In this document: piece by piece, positions 36,254-44,870 of the stretch
Numbering within the stretch: the first letter of the stretch is position 1
Layout: the number at the start of each line of letters is the position of its first letter
Assembly (NCBI RefSeq): GCF_030817535.1
Contig: NZ_JAUSZL010000002.1
Location: 5,642,001 to 5,706,000, forward strand
Direction: 5' to 3'
DNA length: 64,000 nucleotides
DNA from: Streptomyces sp. V3I8
GTDB lineage: Bacteria > Actinomycetota > Actinomycetes > Streptomycetales > Streptomycetaceae
The notes under the pieces: generated by a model
Database searches by the model: none
The model's input: the letters and a program-made list of their open reading frames with translations, nothing else
What the model was told of the DNA's origin: nothing
Made by a program: the position numbers and the translations under genes

Positions 36254-36444
36254 TGTGAGGAGGAAAGTAGGCCGGAAGGGAGGAGGTCGTCAACAGGACG
36301 CTCCCGCGGCAACGGAGTCGTTACCTGCGAGGGCGGTGATTCCGGGGCGGAGGATTTCACTTCTGGCGAATCGGCGGCGGGGAGCCGCAGCGGTTGCGCC
36401 GAGGCTCCCCGCCGATTCCGTGGGGATCGGTCCCGTCCGTGGGG

Positions 36445-37017
36445 TCAGCGCACAACGCTGCCGAACTGCGTTCCGGCGGCAGGGAGTCCGCCTTGGCCCG
36501 GCTGGTACGTGGTGACCGGCTCCGACGCCGCGGAGATGATGTTCGCCCACGGCACCGTGTGTACGGCGCCGTACGGGGCCGGACCGTACGGCATGCCGAC
36601 GTACAGGTGCGCGGCGGTCGCGAAGATGCTCGTGCCCAGCCGCTGGTTCGCACCCGAGGCGCCCGGCAGGCCGACCATTCCCGGCTCGACCGGTACGTCG
36701 CTGTCGCCGGGGTTGCCGAGCAGGGAGAAAGCGGTGACGGAACCTGCGTTCGCGGCCGTACCGATGTCCTTGTCGGGAACGCCGACGGCGAGTCGGGTGT
36801 TCTGGGCGGTGGCCACCGCGCCCGGCACGGTGCTCACGACGGAGACCTGTCGGCCGAAGTGGTCGGCCTCCTCCGGGACGCCCACCACGTCCTCGGGGTT
36901 CTGGCTGATGTCCCCGAGCTGGCTCGCCGTTCCGGCCGCGGTGATCCGCAGCGTCACGACGCGGCCCGCCTCCTTGACGGTGCCGAGGGCCTCGCCAGGG
37001 GAGCCGACGGCGAGGAT
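36445..37017 (-). pseudogene. FG-GAP/VCBS-repeat secreted protein fragment (C-terminal part)
   Basis: An open minus-strand frame encodes integrin-like FG-GAP repeats: HFGRQVSVVSTVPG, TRLAVGVPDKDIG, and upstream ILAVGSPGEALGTVKEAG. The reading frame continues to about 37017, where homology stops abruptly at the start of an unrelated plus-strand toxin sequence. Any ATG/GTG inside (36957) would begin mid-repeat, and no signal peptide remains. It is a 5'-deleted remnant produced by the rearrangement that placed the toxin cassette here. Confidence 0.72.
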
Positions 37018-37079
37018 CCAAGGCCGCCGTCGAGGCCAAACAGAAAGCGGTCGACGACAATGGTGCGCTCGCCCGGAAG

Positions 37080-37760
37080 ATGTACCGCTGCAACTCCGGG
37101 TACATCCCCTGCGACCCGCAGGAAGAGGCTCGCTGGTGCCAGCATGAGGAGACCCTCTGCGGCATCATTGCGCAGGGCGACGAATTCGGCGCCGCCATGA
37201 AGCAATTGTGGGGCGTCAGCAAGGAACTCGGCGGCGTCGGCGAGTACCAGACCTGCTTGGAAGATAAGGACTTCGAGCACTGCTCCAGCTTTGCTGTCGA
37301 CGCGTTCATCGGCGGCAAATTCAAGATCCTGGAGAAGGTCTACGACGAGCTGAAACTTCTCAAGCGCGGTTGCAGGATCGTCAGCAAGACGTCCCTGGCG
37401 ACGGCTGCACGGGCGGGCTTCACCACGACTGCGGTGGTTGCGTCGGGTGGAGTGCCGTGTGGGGAGCACAATGTTCCCGGGCTGCCGCGCAGTACGGATG
37501 AGATCGAGAATTCCGGCGGTTGCGACGTGTGCGCCGAGAACATCAAGAAGAGTCTCGGTGGTGGCAAGATCGTCCATATCAAACCGGTGGACGAAATGTA
37601 CCTTCCCAAATACCGGGGAGTGGACTCGGGTTGGCAGTTCCATGTAGTAGTGGTCCTCAACGATCGGGTCTACGACGCCTGGACCGGACGGGCCGGTGAC
37701 TCCGTCGCTGAGTACAAGGCTCAGTGGGCCAGGCACCACCTCATCGACTTCGGGTTCTGA
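37080..37760 (+). CDS. Polymorphic-toxin C-terminal fragment with papain-like fold
   Basis: The frame is open from about 37020 (KAAVEAKQKAVDDNGALARK...) with no start or RBS; ATG 37080 is only the first Met. The last ~85 residues resemble papain-fold (Tox-PL) toxins: Cys148/Cys151 in GGCDVCAENIKKSL, His188 in WQFHVVVVL and Asp199 in VYDAWTG form the likely triad, so the domain may be a peptidase or deamidase. The preceding Cys-rich region resembles a pre-toxin segment. The secretion/repeat part of the parent toxin is absent. The region is visibly A/T-richer than neighbours, consistent with transfer. The next gene is the expected immunity gene. Confidence 0.72.
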   Translation: MYRCNSGYIPCDPQEEARWCQHEETLCGIIAQGDEFGAAMKQLWGVSKELGGVGEYQTCLEDKDFEHCSSFAVDAFIGGKFKILEKVYDELKLLKRGCRIVSKTSLATAARAGFTTTAVVASGGVPCGEHNVPGLPRSTDEIENSGGCDVCAENIKKSLGGGKIVHIKPVDEMYLPKYRGVDSGWQFHVVVVLNDRVYDAWTGRAGDSVAEYKAQWARHHLIDFGF

Positions 37761-37767
37761 GGGACAA

Positions 37768-38157
37768 ATGAACGATAAGCAACTCATTGGGAAGATCGGC
37801 GAACATCCTGAGGGGTACGGCCTGAACGACACCTACCATTCGACGGCCATGTTCCTTACAGGGATCGACGTCGGCAGGTCGGGCGGGTTGTTGCGCGGAT
37901 TCACCGAATGGCTGATCGTTCGCAGAGGTGAGCGCAGCAGCTTCTACTGGCATAAACTCGTCCTCTTGGACCTGTTCCCCGACATGCGCCTCAACGGCTG
38001 GAAGGACCAGGGCCACCTGACTTCGGATCAGCACCGTCAGGCCGTGGAACATCTGCTATCGCTCGTCCTTGAGTTCTTGGACGTGCGGAACCAGCCACGA
38101 GAACTGGGGTTGATGTACACGCGGTACGAAGCGATGTACGCGCACGTCCGGGAATAG
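37768..38157 (+). CDS. Probable immunity protein for the papain-fold toxin
   Basis: 129 aa, no recognised family. It is a small soluble protein rich in Leu and His, starting at ATG 37768 with GAGGGACA 5 nt upstream and only 7 nt after the toxin stop. This position and size are standard for immunity genes of polymorphic toxins. The function is inferred from context. Base composition is similarly lower in GC than core genes. Confidence 0.72.
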   Translation: MNDKQLIGKIGEHPEGYGLNDTYHSTAMFLTGIDVGRSGGLLRGFTEWLIVRRGERSSFYWHKLVLLDLFPDMRLNGWKDQGHLTSDQHRQAVEHLLSLVLEFLDVRNQPRELGLMYTRYEAMYAHVRE

Positions 38158-38324
38158 AGGAACATGGGTCGCCCCACTGGCACCTGCCTGGTGGGGCGGC
38201 CTTTTCGGTGTGACCGGAATCGGTCGAAACATCTGCCCCGGGCCGGTTCCTCCGTGCGGGCCGAGCGCTCCGGTGGTCGGCGAACTGTCGGTCGCCAAGC
38301 TTGACCCTGTCGGGGATCTTGGAG

Positions 38325-39036
38325 TTTCACGGTGCGGCAGCTTGATCAACGGGCATGCTCGATTGGCTCCGTTGTGGGTGCGCGATCGCCTGGACGGGCT
38401 GTGGTGCGACGAGGATTTCGCCGACCGGTACCCGTGGGACGGGCGCCCGGGGCACTCGCCCGCCCAGCCGGCCACCGTCTGTGTGCTGCAGTTCCTGCCC
38501 GGCCTGTCGGGCAGACAGGCCGCCGAGGCGGCCCCTGCCGCATCGACTTCACGTACGCCATGGCCATGGAGCCGGCCGACCCTGGCTTTCACTGCAGCGT
38601 GCCGGCCGACTTCCGCGACTGTCTCGCCGAGGGAGATCGTGCCGACCGTCTCCTCGACCTCGCGCCGGGTCCGCCTCAAGGAGGCCGGCCTGGTGCGCGA
38701 GCGCACCACACAGCGCACCGACTCCACCCATGTCCTGGCCGCGGTGCGTGACCTGACCCGCCCGGAGCTGATCACCGAGGCGGTCCGCGCCGCGTTGGAA
38801 GAGGTCGCCGACATTGCTGGGCACCTGCTGGACGAGCCGGTCGATGAGGACTGGGCACGTCGCTACGGTCGTCCGGTCCGCCTGGGCAAAACCCTGCCGA
38901 GCCCAGGACCGGAACCCTCGCCCCCGGAAACAACGCGGCCCGGCTCCTGGAGCACCTCCACGGCACAGGGCGGACCGCACGTGCGGCCCCCGCGTCCAGG
39001 CCCTGCGCCAGATCGTGGCGCAGAACTACCCCTCCG
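38325..39036 (+). pseudogene. IS1182-family transposase remnant, frameshifted
   Basis: Transposase segments appear in order but in different frames: CVLQFLPGLSGRQAAEA (frame a), CRIDFTYAMAMEPADPGFHC (frame b, from about 38540), ERTTQRTDSTHVLAAVRDL (frame a again, from about 38685) and finally RVQALRQIVAQNY (frame c, about 38995-39033). At least three frameshifts and the loss of the C-terminal catalytic part make it inactive. I could not define terminal inverted repeats. Confidence 0.75.
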
Positions 39037-39043
39037 TCAGGCC

Positions 39044-39319
39044 GTGGCCACGGTCGTACCGTCCCGGCTGCCCGAGTTCTTCGAAGATCTCCAGAAGGCG
39101 TTCGTCCGGGCCGGCGACGAGGACAGCGTCGTACCGATCCGGATGTTCTACCGGCATGGGGGCGTCGTGGTCGAGATCGAGCGCCATCCCGCGACCGCAC
39201 GCAGTCTGCACGCCGCTGAGCAGGCGATCAGCAGCCCGGACCCCGCGACTCGCGAGCGCGCGATCCGGAAGGCCGGGGAAATCGTGCGCGCGGCGCACCG
39301 AGAGGTCGCGGGTGGCTGA
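39044..39319 (+). CDS. Hypothetical small protein, 91 aa
   Basis: I do not recognise the family. The product is soluble (LPEFFEDLQKAFVRAGDEDS...; IERHPATARSLHAAEQAI). The GTG at 39044 has no good RBS and lies 8 nt after the transposase homology ends, so the N-terminus may be truncated. It overlaps the next reading frame by 8 nt, a two-gene layout seen in small toxin-antitoxin-like pairs, but nothing in the sequence proves that. Confidence 0.5.
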   Translation: MATVVPSRLPEFFEDLQKAFVRAGDEDSVVPIRMFYRHGGVVVEIERHPATARSLHAAEQAISSPDPATRERAIRKAGEIVRAAHREVAGG

Positions 39320-39565
39320 CTGGCGCTGGGAGCTGTTCCAGGACGACCTGTTGGACGGACTCCCGGTGGTGGCCCGCGCCGAGACCGGGCGGCCGGCCAA
39401 CGAGATCGCCGTCCGGGAATCCATGGTCCTTCCGGAGGGCGCCGCCTACACCGGGCCCGGGCCCGGTGTAGGCGGACGGAGAGCCGGGGCCTGGTCATGC
39501 TCACCCATCTGACCGATGTGCGCGGCGAGCGGATCGCGGTGGTGCAGGTGAACTGGTTCGGCTGA
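39312..39565 (+). pseudogene. Broken small partner gene (frameshift near 39460-39475)
   Basis: From GTG 39312 the frame encodes ADWRWELFQDDLLDG... up to SMVLPEGAAYTGPGPG. The natural continuation (LVMLTHLTDVRGERIAVVQV, ending at TGA 39563-39565) lies in another frame. The junction holds the direct duplication cgggcccgggcccgg, which probably caused the shift. The shifted frame stops at 39512. Confidence 0.55.
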
Positions 39566-39647
39566 ACCGGTGCGAGCGTGAACTCGTGCGGGGCGGCACC
39601 CGGATCACTCCGGACACCGCCCCGCACGTATGAGAAAACTCTCTCCC

Positions 39648-40715
39648 CTACTTCGCCGGTACCGACGGTGTTATGGGAGACGCCGCCTGCGACTGCGCGG
39701 ACCCCGTGTTGGAGTAGGCCGACGGGGCCGCCATGCCCGCGGTCGGGTCAGGGGCCGGGGCCTCCTCCGCCGGCGCCGGGAGGCCACCCACGATGCGGAT
39801 GTCCGCGGCGTCGAAGGCGTGCTTGATGCGCCAGCGCAGCTCGCGTTCCACCGAGAGCGCCTTGCCCGGCATCGTCTTGGCGCTGACGCGTACGACCATC
39901 GAGTCCAGCAGGACGCTGTCCAGGCCCAGCACCTCTATCGGGCCCCACAGGCGCTCGTTCCACGGCTCGTCCTTGCTCATCGCCTCGCCGACCTCGGCCA
40001 GCACGGAGCGGACGCGGTCCAGGTCCTCGTCCGAGCGGACCGTGACGTCGACACCGGCCGTGGCCCAGCCCTGGGAGAGGTTGCCGATGCGCTTGACCTC
40101 GCCGTTGCGGACGTACCAGATCTCGCCGTTGTCGCCCCGGAGCTTGGTGACCCGCAGGCCCACCTCGATGACCTCGCCGGAGGCCACGCCCGCGTCGACC
40201 GTGTCGCCCACGCCGTACTGGTCCTCCAGGATCATGAAGACGCCGGAGAGGAAGTCCGTCACCAGGTTGCGGGCGCCGAAACCGATCGCCACGCCCGCCA
40301 CACCGGCCGAGGCCAGCAGCGGGGCCAGGTTGATCTGGAACGTGCCCAGGATCATCAGCGCGGCCGTGCCCACGATCAGGAAGGACGCGACCGAGCGGAG
40401 GACCGAACCGATGGCCTGGGAGCGCTGGCGGCGGCGTTCGACGTTGACCAGCAGTCCGCCCAGCGCCGTGCCGTCGACGGCCTGCGCCGTCCGGTTCATC
40501 CGGTCGATGAACTTCGTGATGGTCCGCCGCACGGCGACTCTCAGCACCACGGCGATGATCACGATGAGCAGGACACGCAGTCCGATGCTCAGCCAAGTGG
40601 ACCAGTTCTGCTCGACCCAGCTGGCGGCGTTGGTGGCGCTTTCCTGGGCGTCCTGGAGCGTCGGGGACGTCGGTTCCTCGGTGGGATCGGCGGCCGACAG
40701 GACGGACAAGAACAC
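39648..40715 (-). CDS. Small-conductance mechanosensitive channel (MscS family)
   Basis: 355 aa. Three membrane helices precede the pore helix, which ends in ASAGVAGVAIGFGARNLV, the Gly/Ala-rich TM3 of MscS. The cytoplasmic beta domain follows (DTVDAGVASGEVIEVGLR, GEIWYVRNGEV). A Pro/Ala-rich tail ends the protein. It releases solutes during hypo-osmotic shock. The GTG at 40715 is chosen because GGAGG lies 8 nt before it; in-frame starts further upstream would add an Arg/Pro leader without an RBS. Confidence 0.9.
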   Translation of the reverse strand: MFLSVLSAADPTEEPTSPTLQDAQESATNAASWVEQNWSTWLSIGLRVLLIVIIAVVLRVAVRRTITKFIDRMNRTAQAVDGTALGGLLVNVERRRQRSQAIGSVLRSVASFLIVGTAALMILGTFQINLAPLLASAGVAGVAIGFGARNLVTDFLSGVFMILEDQYGVGDTVDAGVASGEVIEVGLRVTKLRGDNGEIWYVRNGEVKRIGNLSQGWATAGVDVTVRSDEDLDRVRSVLAEVGEAMSKDEPWNERLWGPIEVLGLDSVLLDSMVVRVSAKTMPGKALSVERELRWRIKHAFDAADIRIVGGLPAPAEEAPAPDPTAGMAAPSAYSNTGSAQSQAASPITPSVPAK

Positions 40716-40989
40716 GGCAGGTACCTCCAGGCGTAGCGGCCCGCCCGGGGCAGGGGACATCGGATGTGGTGCCGATGGGCGGAAACTCCACACTAACGGG
40801 GCACCGTGTGCGGATCGTTGCAATGTGCGAGGGAGAGACTGTGCTCACGTGGGGATGAAGGAGATGTGGTCGAAAACACTCCCAGCCCGTTACCAGGACA
40901 TGGTGGCGCTCCCACCGGGCCTGAGGGGAGACTGACTGCAGATCGTCCCGGCGCGAGCCACGCGCCGCCGGCGTACAAGGAGGCCATCC

Positions 40990-41526
40990 GTGCCGCATGT
41001 CCTGGTCCTCAACGCGTCGTACGAGCCCCTCGGCGTCGTACCGCTCCGCCGCGCGCTCGTCCTCGTCCTCGAGAACAAGGCCGTCTCTCTCGAGGAATCC
41101 GGCGCCTTCATGCACAGCGCGACCGTCACCGTTCCCGCGCCCAGCGTGGTCCGGCTGAAGAGGTTCGTGCGGGTCCCGTACCGGGGGCCCGTCCCGCTGA
41201 CCCGCCGGGCCCTGTTCGCCCGTGACGGCGGCCGGTGCATGTACTGCGGTGGCGTCGCAACCAGCGTCGACCACGTCGTCCCGCGCTCCCGCGGGGGTCA
41301 GCACGCCTGGGACAACGTGGTGGCGTCCTGCCGCCGCTGCAACCACACCAAGGCCGACCGGCACCTGGTCGAGATCGGCTGGCGCCTGCGCCACAAACCG
41401 GCCCCGCCGACGGGGCTCGCGTGGCGCATCATCGGCACCGGGCACCGGGATCCGCGCTGGCTGCCCTACCTGCAGCCGTACGGCGCGGAGGACGCGATGG
41501 CCCGGATCGACGGCATTTCCGCCTGA
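40990..41526 (+). CDS. HNH endonuclease
   Basis: 178 aa. The HNH/beta-beta-alpha-metal core is at residues about 78-125: two CxxC pairs (CMYCGG and CRRCNH) bind structural zinc, and VDHVVPRSRGG carries the catalytic His followed by Asn and His (AWDNVVASC...NHTKAD). The N-terminal ~75 residues (VLNASYEPLGVVPLRRALVL) are typical of the conserved actinobacterial HNH protein. The substrate is unknown. GTG 40990 has AAGGAGG 6 nt upstream, an excellent RBS. Confidence 0.9.
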   Translation: MPHVLVLNASYEPLGVVPLRRALVLVLENKAVSLEESGAFMHSATVTVPAPSVVRLKRFVRVPYRGPVPLTRRALFARDGGRCMYCGGVATSVDHVVPRSRGGQHAWDNVVASCRRCNHTKADRHLVEIGWRLRHKPAPPTGLAWRIIGTGHRDPRWLPYLQPYGAEDAMARIDGISA

Positions 41527-41586
41527 CGATCCGGGCCTTCGGTTTGCCCGGGACTCCGGGCTCCCGCCCCTGGCTTCGGCCCTGGG

Positions 41587-41696
41587 CTCCGGGTTCCGGG
41601 TTCCGGGTTCCGCGATCCCGCTCCGGGCTCGCGGTGTCCGGCCCCCGGGAGGTCCCCTCGTGCCTCCCGGAGAGCCGGAGAGCCGGAGAGCCGGAG
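41587..41696 (+). repeat. Short tandem repeats downstream of HNH gene
   Basis: ctccgggttccgggttccgggttccg (three 7-nt units) and ggagagcc x3 (41669-41696) lie in the 242-nt convergent gap between the HNH and FtsX-type genes. They look like slippage repeats with no coding signal. Confidence 0.65.
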
Positions 41697-41768
41697 TTCC
41701 GCGGCGCCCGGCGACCGGCATCCCCGGCCCCGACCGAGCCCCGGCCTCACCCCCGGCCCCGGCCCCGG

Positions 41769-43124
41769 TCACGCGAAGCGCAGCTCCGCCGGGTCGGTCG
41801 AGCGCCGCAGCAGCGGGAGCGAGGTCGCGGCGGCGAGCAGGCAGGCCGCGTACACGGCCACCGGCACGAGCAGCGGCGGCAGCACCGGGACGGCGGCGGC
41901 GCCCGCGGCCGCCCCGTACGCGAGGTGCGCCGCCGTGCCGCCGGCGCCCGCGAGCAGCATCGCCGGGGCCAGCGGCAGCGCGGTCTCCAGGAGCAGCGCC
42001 CGGCCGAGCACCCTCCGCGGCACGCCCGCCGCGGCCTGCGCGGCCAGTCCCCGGCGCCGGGTGGCGAGCGACTCGGCGGTGCCCACGGCGAGTCCGCCCA
42101 GGCTGATCAGCAGCGCCACCAGGACGGCCGCGCCCGCCAGGTCGACGCCGGCGAGGTAGAACGCCACCTGGTCCGGACCGTACGGAACGGCTCCGTCCCG
42201 CGGGTGGTGCACGAAGTCCAGGAACATGTCGCGTACGCCCACGAAGCCCACGCCCACCACGGCCACCAGGAGGACCGCGGCGTGCGTGCGCGCGGTGGCC
42301 CACGGGTCGGCCCGCAGCCGTTCGGCGGCGAGCAGGACGGCGGGGCTCCCGGTCCGGGCGGCGAGCAGCCTGCCGGTGGCCCGCGCGGTGAGCCCGGTCA
42401 CCGCCACCGCGCCCGCGCCGGTCAGCACCACCACGGAGAACACCAGCGGGGGCAGCGGGGCGGCCCCGGGCCCGGTGTTCCGTACGGCGATCAGCAGGGC
42501 GGCCAGACCCACCAGCGCCGCCGGCACCACCACGGCGAGGACGGCCGCCCGGCCGTGCCGCGGGCGCACCCGGCGCACCTGTCCGAGCGGCGACGCCACG
42601 ACCCGCCGCAGCGCGACCACGCTCACCAGCACGGCCAGGAGCGGCACGGCGAGCGCCACCAGGGCGAAGCCGGCCCACACCGCCGCCGGAGGCCGCTCCC
42701 ACACGCCCGGCAGCCAGAACGCGGCCGCCGCGGTGACGAGCACCGACCCCGGCAGAGCGGCCGGGCCCGACTCCAGGGCCGCGATGCGCCGCACCTGTGC
42801 CGGCGTCGCCCCGGCGAGGCGCAGCCCCGCCATCCTGCGGTCGCGGTGCACGGCGCCGATCCGGGCGCACTGGCCCAGGAGGCCGAGCACCGGCACCCAC
42901 AGGAGCAGCAGGGTGACGACCACCCCGGCGCGCTGCCCCGGCTGGTTCAGGAGGCCGTCGAAGTAAGGACGGTGCACCTGACCGTGCACCGAGGCGACCG
43001 CGACCGCCGCGAGGCCGAGGCCGGTGGCGAGCGCGGACCCCACCGCCGTCAGCGCGACCCGCCACCACTCCCGCCGGTCCGAGCCCCGTGTCAGCAGCCA
43101 CGCCAGGCGCAGGTCCCCGGTCAC
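41769..43124 (-). CDS. FtsX-like ABC transporter permease
   Basis: 451 aa with about ten hydrophobic segments and two copies of the FtsX/MacB-like membrane region, without the large extracellular domain of MacB. Motifs include RMAGLRLAGATPAQVRRIAALE and LATRRRGLAAQAAAGVPRRVL, the conserved coupling helices. It forms an exporter with the preceding ATPase. The GTG start overlaps the ATPase stop by 4 nt. The exported compound is unknown, perhaps an antimicrobial or lipid. Confidence 0.83.
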   Translation of the reverse strand: MTGDLRLAWLLTRGSDRREWWRVALTAVGSALATGLGLAAVAVASVHGQVHRPYFDGLLNQPGQRAGVVVTLLLLWVPVLGLLGQCARIGAVHRDRRMAGLRLAGATPAQVRRIAALESGPAALPGSVLVTAAAAFWLPGVWERPPAAVWAGFALVALAVPLLAVLVSVVALRRVVASPLGQVRRVRPRHGRAAVLAVVVPAALVGLAALLIAVRNTGPGAAPLPPLVFSVVVLTGAGAVAVTGLTARATGRLLAARTGSPAVLLAAERLRADPWATARTHAAVLLVAVVGVGFVGVRDMFLDFVHHPRDGAVPYGPDQVAFYLAGVDLAGAAVLVALLISLGGLAVGTAESLATRRRGLAAQAAAGVPRRVLGRALLLETALPLAPAMLLAGAGGTAAHLAYGAAAGAAAVPVLPPLLVPVAVYAACLLAAATSLPLLRRSTDPAELRFA

Positions 43125-43828
43125 CGGTTCACCCCGAAGGCCGCCGCGTCCTCGGTGACGACCCCGTCGCGCAGCGACACCTCACGGTCCGCGTACGCCG
43201 CGACCTGCGCGTCGTGCGTGATCAGCAGCACCGCCGTGCCGCTCTCGCGGGCCGTGTGCGCCAGCGTCGTCATCACCTGCTCGCCCGCCAGCGAGTCGAG
43301 CGCCCCGGTGGGCTCGTCGGCGAAGACGACCTTCGGGCCGGTCACCAGCGCCCGCGCCAGCGCCACCCGCTGGGCCTGGCCGCCGCTCATCCCGCCCGGC
43401 CGCAGTGCCGCCTGGCCGCGTACGCCGAAACGCTCCAGCCACTCGCCCGCCCGCTCGTGCGCGTCCTTGCGGGAGACCCCCGCGAGCAGCAGCGGCAGCG
43501 CCACGTTGTCCAGCGCCGTCAGCTCGGGGATCAGCTGCCCGAACTGGAACACCACCCCGAACTCCGTACGCCGCAGCTCGCTCAGCCGCGCCTGCGGCAA
43601 CCGGTCCAGGCGCCGCCCGTCGTGGACGACCGAACCCTCGTCGGGCCGGACGATGCCGGCCAGGCAGTGCAGCAGCGTCGACTTGCCGCTGCCGCTCGGG
43701 CCGCGGACGGCGAGGATCTCGCCCGCGTGCAGCTCCACGCAGGCGCCGCGCAGCGCCAGGGTCCCGCCGTGCGCCTTGGCGAGCCCGCGGGCCACCAGGA
43801 TCGGCACGGCCTCGTGCGTACTGCTCAT
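43121..43828 (-). CDS. ABC transporter ATP-binding protein (MacB/LolD type)
   Basis: 235 aa. Walker A is GPSGSGKST, Walker B is VVFADEPTGAL, the signature is MSGGQAQR (Met replacing Leu), and the switch His is in LLITHD. The Q-loop lies in FGVVFQFGQL. This type partners with FtsX-like permeases. Its ATG at 43828 overlaps the padR stop by 4 nt, so regulator and transporter are co-transcribed. Confidence 0.9.
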   Translation of the reverse strand: MSSTHEAVPILVARGLAKAHGGTLALRGACVELHAGEILAVRGPSGSGKSTLLHCLAGIVRPDEGSVVHDGRRLDRLPQARLSELRRTEFGVVFQFGQLIPELTALDNVALPLLLAGVSRKDAHERAGEWLERFGVRGQAALRPGGMSGGQAQRVALARALVTGPKVVFADEPTGALDSLAGEQVMTTLAHTARESGTAVLLITHDAQVAAYADREVSLRDGVVTEDAAAFGVNR

Positions 43829-44358
43829 GCTGGGTCGACCTCCGCGGTCAAAGTGGTGAGCCGGGCCGCGGTGGTGGTCATCCAGCGCAGATCGGCGTCG
43901 AGGTGGTTGAGGGCGTAGTCGGCGGACAGGACCGTCGCGAGGTCGGTGCCCGGCGCGGTCTTGACCGCCGTGAGCTCCCTCATCCGGGCCATGTGCGCCG
44001 CGCGCTGGGCGCTCAGGTAGGCGGCGGGGTCGGCGGCGGCGAGGATCGCGCAGACGACCTTGGCGAAGATCTCGTTCGTCACGAAGGGGGCGGGTGGGGT
44101 GACGCCGCCCGCCCAGGCGAGGAGTTCCTTCGTCCCTTCCGTGGTGGACCGGTACAGCGTCCGCTCCGGGCCACCGTCCGAGCCGGTCCCGTCGACCTCG
44201 GTGAGGCCGTCGCGGACCAGGCGCTGCAACGTCGTGTAGACCTGGCCGTACGCCAGCGGGCGGGCCTGCGGAAAGCGTTCGTCGTGGCGTCGCTTGAGGT
44301 CGTAGCCATGGCTCGGCCCTCCGGCGAGCAGCCCCAGCAGGATGTGGCGGGTGCTCAT
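43825..44358 (-). CDS. PadR-family transcriptional regulator
   Basis: 177 aa. A PadR winged helix occupies residues 1-80 (MSTRHILLGLLAGGPSHGYDLKR; AYGQVYTTLQRLVRDGL), followed by a C-terminal helical dimerisation domain of the VirR-like type. PadR repressors next to ABC exporters usually sense the exported toxic compound. ATG 44358 is chosen because family N-termini begin just before HILLGLL. A palindrome lies 13 nt upstream, indicating autoregulation. Confidence 0.88.
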   Translation of the reverse strand: MSTRHILLGLLAGGPSHGYDLKRRHDERFPQARPLAYGQVYTTLQRLVRDGLTEVDGTGSDGGPERTLYRSTTEGTKELLAWAGGVTPPAPFVTNEIFAKVVCAILAAADPAAYLSAQRAAHMARMRELTAVKTAPGTDLATVLSADYALNHLDADLRWMTTTAARLTTLTAEVDPA

Positions 44359-44371
44359 GCGGATCATTATG

Positions 44372-44393
44372 CACTCGATATATGTACTGAGTG
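44372..44393. promoter_or_regulatory. Putative PadR operator palindrome
   Basis: The arms cactc and gagtg enclose gatatatgtact; 16 of 22 positions match the reverse complement. It is an A/T-rich island directly upstream of padR and probably overlaps its promoter. Confidence 0.65.
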
Positions 44394-44576
44394 AATAGTT
44401 GGGCCCGGAAGTGCCCTGGTGTCGACCCGGGGCATCCGGGTAGATGCTCTTGGTCATATCGCTCGTTCGGGACAGAATGTGACCGGGCGCACGTTGTCCG
44501 GGCTGTCACGTCTGCGGGCCCGCCCGCTGGGTAGGGGCTGCCCTGACCCGCCCGCACGACCAGCAAGGAGGCCCCC

Positions 44577-44870
44577 GTGGCCGCATCGGCACAGCTTCTG
44601 CTCTCGGCCCTCTCCAAACGTCCGGCGGACGTGCCCGCCGACCTCGATCCCGACCTAGCTCCCGCCCTCGACCTCGATCCCGACCCCCACCCGCTCTACT
44701 GCGTCTTCAGCGCCGAGGGCTCCTGTGCCGAGTCGCCGCTCACCAGTGAGCCGCCGCTGCCCGACGCCGCACCACTCACCAGCGAACCGCCTCTCGCCGA
44801 CGCCGCGCCCCTGACGAGCGAACCGACGTCCACGGGTGCCGCCGCCGGCCTGGACCCATCGGGGGTCTGA
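44577..44870 (+). CDS. Small Asp/Pro-rich protein upstream of malQ
   Basis: 97 aa, unknown family. An N-terminal stretch (AASAQLLLSALSKRPADVPA) leads to repeats of Asp-Pro and three copies of an APLTSEPPL-like unit. No membrane helix. GTG 44577 has AAGGAGG 7 nt upstream, a near-perfect RBS, and its TGA overlaps the malQ ATG by 1 nt. It is therefore probably translated and coupled to malQ. The repeats may be recent expansions. Confidence 0.65.
   Translation: MAASAQLLLSALSKRPADVPADLDPDLAPALDLDPDPHPLYCVFSAEGSCAESPLTSEPPLPDAAPLTSEPPLADAAPLTSEPTSTGAAAGLDPSGV

Noticed and set aside
40855..40935. 26-codon ORF (MKEMWSKTLPARYQDM...) between mscS and the HNH gene
   Set aside because: It could be a leader peptide, but it lacks a well-spaced RBS and attenuator hairpin, so support is too weak.
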